Assembly: GCA_007115705.1 (NCBI GenBank)
Contig: QXEO01001841.1
Span: 62,001 to 126,000, forward strand
DNA length: 64,000 bases
DNA from: Dactylis glomerata
Lineage: Eukaryota > Streptophyta > Magnoliopsida > Poales > Poaceae
Direction: 5' to 3'
The notes beneath the pieces are model-generated. The model worked only from the letters and a program-made list of their open reading frames with translations, had not been told where the DNA came from and made no database searches. The position numbers and the translations under genes are program-made. Position 1 is the first letter of the stretch. Every line of letters starts with the position of its first letter. Below are positions 58,401 through 64,000 of the stretch, piece by piece.

Positions 58401-58901
58401 TAAGCCCCGTACGGGGTAATAAAGGATGTCTTTATTTGATCTGGCTCATAACAAGGGGATCTGGTGGAAACCAGAATAGGCATCTACGAATGATAACAGT
58501 TCACATCCGGCTGTGGAATCAATCACTTGATCGATCCGAGGCAGCGGGAATGGATCTTTAGGACATGCCTTATTCAAGTTGGTGTAATCAACACACATCC
58601 GCCATACTTTCACTATGGCGGGCTCGTCTTTCTTCTTTTCCACCAAAACCGGATTAGACACCCAATCCGGATGAAGTACTTCCTTGATAAAGCCAGAGGC
58701 TAAGAGCCTGGCCACTTCCTCCCATATGGCTTTCCTTCTATCGCCGGCATTCCGCCGGAGCGGCTGCTTCACTGGCTTAGCATCGGGTCTCACGTGCAAT
58801 GCGTGCTCAGCCAGCTCCCTCGGCACACCTTGCAGGTCCGAAGTAGACCATGCAAAGATATCCCGATTCTCACGGAGGAAGCTGATGAGCTCGCTTTCCT
58901 A
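55413..58901 (-). pseudogene. pol of element D: RT, RNase H, integrase (stop and frameshifts)
   Basis: Reverse transcriptase begins after a TAG at 58899-58901: frame to 58446 with VLVEKKKDE and FVDAYSGFHQIPL. An extra T near 58454 shifts to the next frame, which carries ITPYGAYCYLTMPFGLRNA, the catalytic YVDD (VQVYVDDIVIKTK) and RNase H (MHFDGSKTIHG, AEYEAL, GDSDLV, NDAADAL). A third break near 56840-56850 moves to the integrase frame: zinc-binding HQGECGHH...CNGC, then the D, D-35-E core (WGLDMVGAF, IITDNGSNF, ANGQVERSNG), and the chromatin-side tail ending FYS at 55413. All catalytic residues remain; only the frame is broken. Confidence 0.88.
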
Positions 58902-61900
58902 TTTGGGATCCAAACTTGCCCCAACCAGGGCATGGCGCTCCGGGAAAGCTTCATCCAGAGGCACCTTTTTGACTTCCTTACTCACTTGAAAAGAAACGCT
59001 GCCACCGGGATTTGTCATGCCCGGCATATATTTGCCGGCCACGACCGTCTCAGCAATCTCCACTGCTCGCTTGAGCCTCTTCCTCTCCTCTGCAATGATC
59101 AGAGTCTCGGCCAGATTGGATCCGGCGGTGGCACATGCCATCGAACGCTTGTAATCACCCATGATGGTGATCACTCCTTTGGGTCCCGGCATCTTCATCT
59201 TCAGATACGCCACATGCGTAGAGGCCATGAATTTCGCCAGTGCCGGTCTACCCAGCAAAGCATGGTAGGGGCTCTCCAAATCAACCACCTCGAACATGAG
59301 GTTTTCCACCCTGCAGTTATCCCGGCTGCCAAACATGACATCCATCCGGATCTTGCCCATCGGCGCACATGAAAGTCCCGGCACAATGCCGTGGAACGTG
59401 GTCTTGCTTGGTTCCAGCATATTTTCCTTGATTCCCAGCTTCTCCATCGTATCCCGATACATGATGTTGATGCTGCTTCCATTATCAATGAGGACCTTGC
59501 TGAATCTTACGTTATTAGCCGGCCCGACGAATGTTGGATCCATCACCAGAGCATATCCGCCGGGATTTGGCATGATCCGGGGATGATCTGCCCTGTCCCA
59601 ACCAACAGCCTGGTCAGACCAGTACATCAGCTTTGGCACAGCCGACATAACGGCATTCACCTCCAGACTCCGGCGGTACAAGCTCTGCTTGTCTGTTCTC
59701 TCGGTCTCAAAGACCATATAGCTCTGATCATACTCCTTGTACTCATTCCGGCCCGCTCCTGGGCCTCCGGCGTTATATTCTGGATTATAGCTCTGGTCAA
59801 CTTGATTTACGCCGGCATTTCCGGCGTTGCTCTGATTCCCAGGATTAACTGGCCTAGGTGGGACTGCAATCGTATTGGCCCCTGTCAACGGCGATGGAGC
59901 TGCCGGGACAGAGGGTCTAGCCGGTCCCCAGGGACATGCACGACCTGCTAATATGTCGTCCAGCCACGAACAGTTCCTTGTCAAATGGTTTGCCGGCTTT
60001 CCCGGCTGGAATGTGTGAAACACACAAGGCTTGTCCATGGCAAGACCCACAGTATACTTCGGCCACTGCTTCTTCTGGCCGGCGGCTCCGCCGGCATTCT
60101 TGTTGGTCCAGACATTCTTCTTCTGGAACGGCTGTGCTTGCTGCTGCGGCTGCTGCTGAGGCTGCTGATAGTTCTCATATCTCGGACGCTGGCTACTGCC
60201 GGCGCCCCCTTGCTCTTCCTCCACAGCTGCAACTTGTGCTGCTCCGTACCGATAATCCGGCCGCTCATCTCTCCTCTTATTCCGGTTATCCGGGCGATAG
60301 TATTGCCCTGGTCTCCCGGCATTGCTGGTGTTCCCCTGGGTTTGCCCCTGTCCTTGTGAATCGAGACTGGGCTGCTTGGGATCTCCCAGAGCATAACTAT
60401 CAGCGATCTTGATTGTTTCGGCCAGCGTGGCCGGCATTTGCCTCTGAAGCTTTTGCCACAGCATGGTGCCATGCTGGCACCCATGAGCGAACCACATGAT
60501 GGCCTGCTGCTCATTGATTCCTTCGCAGGAATTGCGCAACGTGCACCACCTGGTCAGATAGTCACGGTCAGTCTCATTCACTCCTTGCCGGCAGTTAGCC
60601 AGCTGCTGCGGACGGTTGGGCCTCTTGTATGTACTGGTAAAGTTCGACACAAACTGCTCTTCGAAATCAATCCAGCCGTTGATACTCCCGGCCGGCAAAT
60701 TATTCAGCCATATCCTGGCTGGACCTTCCAACATCTGCGGCACATATCGTACCGCCCATCTGAGGTTTCCTCCAGCGATGTTCACCGCTGTGGAGTAATC
60801 CTCCAACCAATCTTCCGGCTTCGTACTGCCATTATATGTCCTCGCGCCACGCGCGAGCTGGAAGAAGTAAGGCACCGGCTCCCCCATAATCCGGGGTCCG
60901 AAACACATAGGGCCCGGAGCTCCTTGTCTCTCCACCAACTCTGATTGGTGGAGCTTGTCCAGCTTGAAACGTGCATCATTGGCTTCCAAGGACCGAGGTC
61001 CAAGCCGGGATGCTATTGGGCCTGCGATCATCTGCTGCTGCTGCTCCGGCTGATGCTGCTCACTATGCCGGCCTTGCTGATGCTGCTGCTGATATCCCGC
61101 CCTGGCAAGGGCGGAATTGCCGTCATCCTCTCGATGTCCCGGATGGCCTGCACCCTGCTGCTGCGCTGCCCCTCCGGCGCCCTGCTGCTGACGCCGGGCT
61201 GCACTGTTACTCCGGCCACCACCGGCCGCGCCTACTTCATGCCCGGCCGGCACACTCTGGCCGGGCTTCTTGCTGCCGACATACTTGTCAGCTTGGCCGA
61301 CATTCTTCTGCACCACCGCCTGCTTTCCGGCGGCAGCCAGATCGTACACCTGGATCTGCTTGTCCCGGCGGCCAGAGGTCACACTTCCGGCACGCCGGGC
61401 GCTAGGATGCGGGGACGAGGCTTGGCCCCTCGACCTCGCACCGGCACCTCCCGCCGACACAATGTACTGGGACGCCCCGGCACCCGGGTTTGCCTTCTTA
61501 AAGGCCTCCTGCTGCTTTGTAGCTTCAGACAAAAGTTGGTTAAGCCGGGCTTGCTGCTCACGCAGTGCTTCGCCGGATAAACAAGATAAATCCTTAGCTA
61601 CCTCGGCCGCCGCTCTAAGGTTCTTTACTGGCGAACTATAGACTACCTTAGGCACAGTACTAGTTGCGGTATGACTCTTATCTCTAGCATCTTTTCCTAT
61701 CTCAGCATTAAGATTTCTGCCTCTAGTTTTAACCTCTTCTATCCGGCTAGGCCGGATTACTACAGGAGTAAAACCATGGGCTGCCTCATACTCACGGAGT
61801 TGCCGGTTAAACCGTTCGCGCTCCTGGTTCATAGCCAGGGCCTCGTCGACGAGGGCCTGACGAGATCCCTCCAGGACCTCCCTTGTCTGCTCCGGATCAA

Positions 61901-62405
61901 CGCCGGATCGCACCGGCTCGAGAAGCCGGTCGATGATGGGAAGAAGAACCTCGCCCCTAGCCGGCACACCGGAAGTGCCGGCCAGGTTCTCCGCACGCTC
62001 CAACAGAGGACGCGCCGACCTCTTGACCTTCGGCGGCTCCGGAGGAGAAGCTCCGGCCGCTGCTGCTTTGCCGGCATCTTCCGCCGGCGGCACGGATGTG
62101 CCGGCCATCATCACCTCAGCCGACTCTACTGAGCGAGCGCTACGCCCAGCGTGAGCCAGCCGATGTGACGGAGGATCCGACGCCACCAGCACCTCCTTCC
62201 TGCAAATTCTCTCAGTTCCCACGTACACCTCGTGGGAACCGAAAGACATAATCCGGCCATCCCTGGGGAACGGCCGGCCACCGAGACAACCGGCGTTGTC
62301 ACTAACGAAACTGAGCGAGCCTAGCCTCTGGACGAGGCCAGAGACCACGCGCACTCCCGAAGCTGCTATCACAGACCCCGTCCGAATGAACACTCCGCCC
62401 AGCAT
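58899..62405 (-). CDS. gag-protease of element D
   Basis: 1168 aa from MLGGVFIRTG (62405) to a TAG after SLDPK. The N-terminal third is Ala/Pro-rich and low in complexity, with Gln-rich runs. The gag domain is at about 520-690 (TKPEDWLEDYSTAVNIAGG, YLTRWCTLRNSCEG). An atypical zinc knuckle at about 785 has C-x2-H-x9-H-x4-C (CVFH...HLTRNC). The aspartic protease follows at about 960-1090 (LIDNGSSINIMY, HALLGRPALAKFMA). In related elements gag-pro-pol is one frame, so the TAG is probably a mutated Gln codon (CAG), though a regulated stop cannot be excluded. Gag and protease look intact. Confidence 0.85.
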   Translation of the reverse strand: MLGGVFIRTGSVIAASGVRVVSGLVQRLGSLSFVSDNAGCLGGRPFPRDGRIMSFGSHEVYVGTERICRKEVLVASDPPSHRLAHAGRSARSVESAEVMMAGTSVPPAEDAGKAAAAGASPPEPPKVKRSARPLLERAENLAGTSGVPARGEVLLPIIDRLLEPVRSGVDPEQTREVLEGSRQALVDEALAMNQERERFNRQLREYEAAHGFTPVVIRPSRIEEVKTRGRNLNAEIGKDARDKSHTATSTVPKVVYSSPVKNLRAAAEVAKDLSCLSGEALREQQARLNQLLSEATKQQEAFKKANPGAGASQYIVSAGGAGARSRGQASSPHPSARRAGSVTSGRRDKQIQVYDLAAAGKQAVVQKNVGQADKYVGSKKPGQSVPAGHEVGAAGGGRSNSAARRQQQGAGGAAQQQGAGHPGHREDDGNSALARAGYQQQHQQGRHSEQHQPEQQQQMIAGPIASRLGPRSLEANDARFKLDKLHQSELVERQGAPGPMCFGPRIMGEPVPYFFQLARGARTYNGSTKPEDWLEDYSTAVNIAGGNLRWAVRYVPQMLEGPARIWLNNLPAGSINGWIDFEEQFVSNFTSTYKRPNRPQQLANCRQGVNETDRDYLTRWCTLRNSCEGINEQQAIMWFAHGCQHGTMLWQKLQRQMPATLAETIKIADSYALGDPKQPSLDSQGQGQTQGNTSNAGRPGQYYRPDNRNKRRDERPDYRYGAAQVAAVEEEQGGAGSSQRPRYENYQQPQQQPQQQAQPFQKKNVWTNKNAGGAAGQKKQWPKYTVGLAMDKPCVFHTFQPGKPANHLTRNCSWLDDILAGRACPWGPARPSVPAAPSPLTGANTIAVPPRPVNPGNQSNAGNAGVNQVDQSYNPEYNAGGPGAGRNEYKEYDQSYMVFETERTDKQSLYRRSLEVNAVMSAVPKLMYWSDQAVGWDRADHPRIMPNPGGYALVMDPTFVGPANNVRFSKVLIDNGSSINIMYRDTMEKLGIKENMLEPSKTTFHGIVPGLSCAPMGKIRMDVMFGSRDNCRVENLMFEVVDLESPYHALLGRPALAKFMASTHVAYLKMKMPGPKGVITIMGDYKRSMACATAGSNLAETLIIAEERKRLKRAVEIAETVVAGKYMPGMTNPGGSVSFQVSKEVKKVPLDEAFPERHALVGASLDPK

Positions 62406-62417
62406 ATCGATCTGAGG

Positions 62418-62436
62418 CCCCACGGTGGGCGCCAAA
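62418..62436 (-). other. Primer binding site of element D
   Basis: The minus strand reads TTTGGCGCCCACCGTGGGG directly inside the 5' LTR. This type of site is common in grass Gypsy elements. It differs from the GCCGACCGTGGGG site of B. Confidence 0.8.
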
Positions 62437-63399
62437 TGTCGTCGTGGTGAAACAACATATGCCATAGGATGGCTTAAATGGGGGCCGAACTAGATGCTGG
62501 AGGATTCGGGAGAGGGGAACGAGCTAAAAAGCACGACAGAAAGAGACACTGATCTACCCAGGTTCGGGGCTCTCGTAAGGAGATAACACCCCTACTCCTG
62601 CTCTACTGATTGTATATATGGGTCGATGTAGTACACCACAATGGTGCTTCCAAGCTCTCTGCTAGAGAAGGAAGATGAACTGCTAAGTGTAGGAGTACAG
62701 TGTGACCAATCTACCTTCAACCTTTCAACCTTCTTCCAGCGACCAACCCTTTACCAGGGCTCCCTATGCCACCTTATATAGTGGTGGCCAGGGTTACAAC
62801 GGTCATAGAAGACCAGGAGACACCAACTACACTCCAAACAGGACTTACTGTCGAGGGCAGACGCCCACGACTTTCTCCCTGATTGCTCTCGATGGGACTC
62901 CCCTTGCTGTACCTTGTACCTCTTGAACTGTGGCCTTACCTCTGTGCGGTAAGCTCGTACTTGTGCACAGTGAGGGTAGGTAACCTCCACTGTGCACCCT
63001 GCCATCTTACTCTGCTACCATGCTTGGATGTTTTCTTCCTTGATTGTAGGGATGTGACACCTTGGTTGACTTAAGTATCCCGGATATGACCGTTGGCCAT
63101 ACCCAGGACTTATATGCCGGACCAACGACCTACGAGGGTCGGGTAATCCGGCCTCCCCTGCTCCTGCACAACACACAAAATGGTTAGGCCGGCATATCTA
63201 AGTATATGCCGGCACACTTTTATAAGTATTCCGGCTATGCCGGCATATCCAAGTATCAGCCGGGATACACATTATATGCCGGCCTGGCCGATGCACTTAT
63301 ATTCCGGCCAGGCCCTTCCTCGATAACCCGGCATAAAGTCAATCATAGACCTTGTGTCTTTCTACTCTCTTGACCCTACCGGGGGTCATCCCCCCGACA
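62437..63399 (-). repeat. 5' LTR of element D
   Basis: 963 bp. On the minus strand a TATA box (CTATATAAGG, 62772-62781) can drive gag-pol. Confidence 0.93.
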
Positions 63400-64000
63400 G
63401 TATCGTGGAATCTTTACAGGGATTCCACCCTCATGTTTCTCCTCTAGGACTGACAATAGCTACGATATAGCGTGTCCTTCTGGACTGCCAATTCGTGGAT
63501 TCTTTACAGGGATTCCACCCTCATGCTGCCACTGGCCGGACTGCCAACAGATACAATACAACGCATCCGTTGATATGTGAAAGGAAGTCAGTACAACTGA
63601 CTTCTCCATTGTAATATCCCAAGATTAGAGGTTATAAAATAGAGACAACAGATGTGTGCATTGCATTTCATGCATAGAAAATCCGGGTAATTTTTGCGCG
63701 TTTAAATAAAACATATCAAAGTGATTGGAGTTTCACTTAAGTTGATGGAATTGAAGTAGCTCATCAACTAGAGCGTGATAAACTTCAATATGACCTTTGC
63801 TAAAACCTTGTTTTGGGTAGTGATAGTCACCAACTAAAAGAGATAAGTGAGGTAAAACTAAAATGCTTGACACATCATTTTAGAACCAAATATTTATTCA
63901 CACCAAGATTATCATGGTATTCTTTAAACCTACTTCTTTCATGCTAAAGAAGTCAAAACAAGTCTTATTCTTAAAACATGATCTATTCTATATTTTTATG
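63400..64000. other. Unassigned tail with 90-bp tandem repeat
   Basis: Starts GTATCGTGG. Two imperfect units of about 90 bp begin at 63405 and 63495, each with TTTACAGGGATTCCACCCTC. The rest is AT-rich with no coding frame. It could be the continuation of element E. No 3' LTR of C, E or B is seen. Confidence 0.5.

Larger units (their letters stand above)
48369..63399 (-). mobile_element. Gypsy (Tat-like) element D, 15 kb, with antisense gene
   Basis: Minus-strand LTR retrotransposon: 5' LTR 62437-63399, primer site, gag-protease, RT, RNase H, integrase, then a spliced gene on the opposite strand, polypurine tract, 3' LTR 48369-49331. The two 963-bp LTRs differ at two positions by eye (49146 versus 63214, and 49317 versus 63385), roughly 0.08 My at 1.3e-8. 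There is no target duplication (ATTAA left, GTATC right). Pol has a stop and two frameshifts despite the recent insertion. Confidence 0.92.

Noticed and set aside
58899..58901. TAG between protease and RT in D as programmed read-through
   Set aside because: The context lacks a known read-through signal, pol has further frameshifts, and a single CAG-to-TAG change explains it; kept only as a remote option.
1..64000. CRISPR arrays, operons, bacterial promoters or Shine-Dalgarno sites
   Set aside because: The window is plant nuclear DNA with introns and LTR elements; tandem repeats seen here lack spacer-repeat structure.

Overview
The window is a nuclear segment from a large-genome grass, most likely a Triticeae species (wheat, Aegilops or barley type). 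The evidence is intron-containing plant genes with very GC-rich first exons, Stowaway elements with TA target duplications, a tRNA-derived SINE, a Helitron, and a block of nested Gypsy LTR retrotransposons. The species call is inference.

Gene island, 1 to about 18.7 kb. Four genes all read on the minus strand. They are a partial aldo-keto reductase (AKR4C type, exons 1-5; the rest lies beyond base 1), a seven-exon chloroplast RETICULATA-RELATED protein with a ChaN/Tiki domain (2013-8814), a five-exon sorting nexin 2 homologue (9427-15068) and a single-exon PRA1 family protein (17798-18448). I placed exon borders by matching GT-AG signals to reading phase; every joined exon set closes in frame. 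Small transposons sit in introns and spacers: a 5'-truncated LINE in RETICULATA intron 1, Stowaway elements and an 880-bp PIF/Harbinger-like element in the sorting nexin introns, and a SINE downstream of PRA1.

Transposon block, about 18.7 to 64 kb. A 2.4-kb non-autonomous Helitron begins 288 bp upstream of the PRA1 start codon. Next is a 9.4-kb Athila-lineage element on the minus strand (21210-30587) that keeps gag, protease and an ATHILA-type late ORF but has no reverse transcriptase or integrase. A pseudogene of a plant mobile domain (MAIN-like) protein follows and is cut by a second tRNA-Asp-primed element (E, from 32018). Element E is the host for element B (36132-45188, perfect CCAAG target duplication) and, 300 bp on, for a truncated relative C (45489-48368). 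C is cut by element D (48369-63399, minus strand, 15 kb). The last 600 bases are unassigned.

Most interesting content. Elements B and D are both Tat-like Gypsy elements, yet their LTRs are unrelated. Each carries a large spliced gene on the strand opposite to gag-pol, placed tail-to-tail with it and preceded by its own TATA box. In B this gene resolves into nine exons with an open frame of 993 codons; in D into seven exons with one frameshift. The two proteins share the same order of parts: PF04195-type N-terminal domain, basic NLS-like linker, coiled coil, and a C-terminal domain with a common G-A-x-x-A-L motif. In D, seven exact copies of one 10-mer lie only in the introns of this gene, and a second short motif recurs across introns and LTRs. 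B and D inserted recently (three LTR differences in 334 bp and two in 963 bp, counted by eye).
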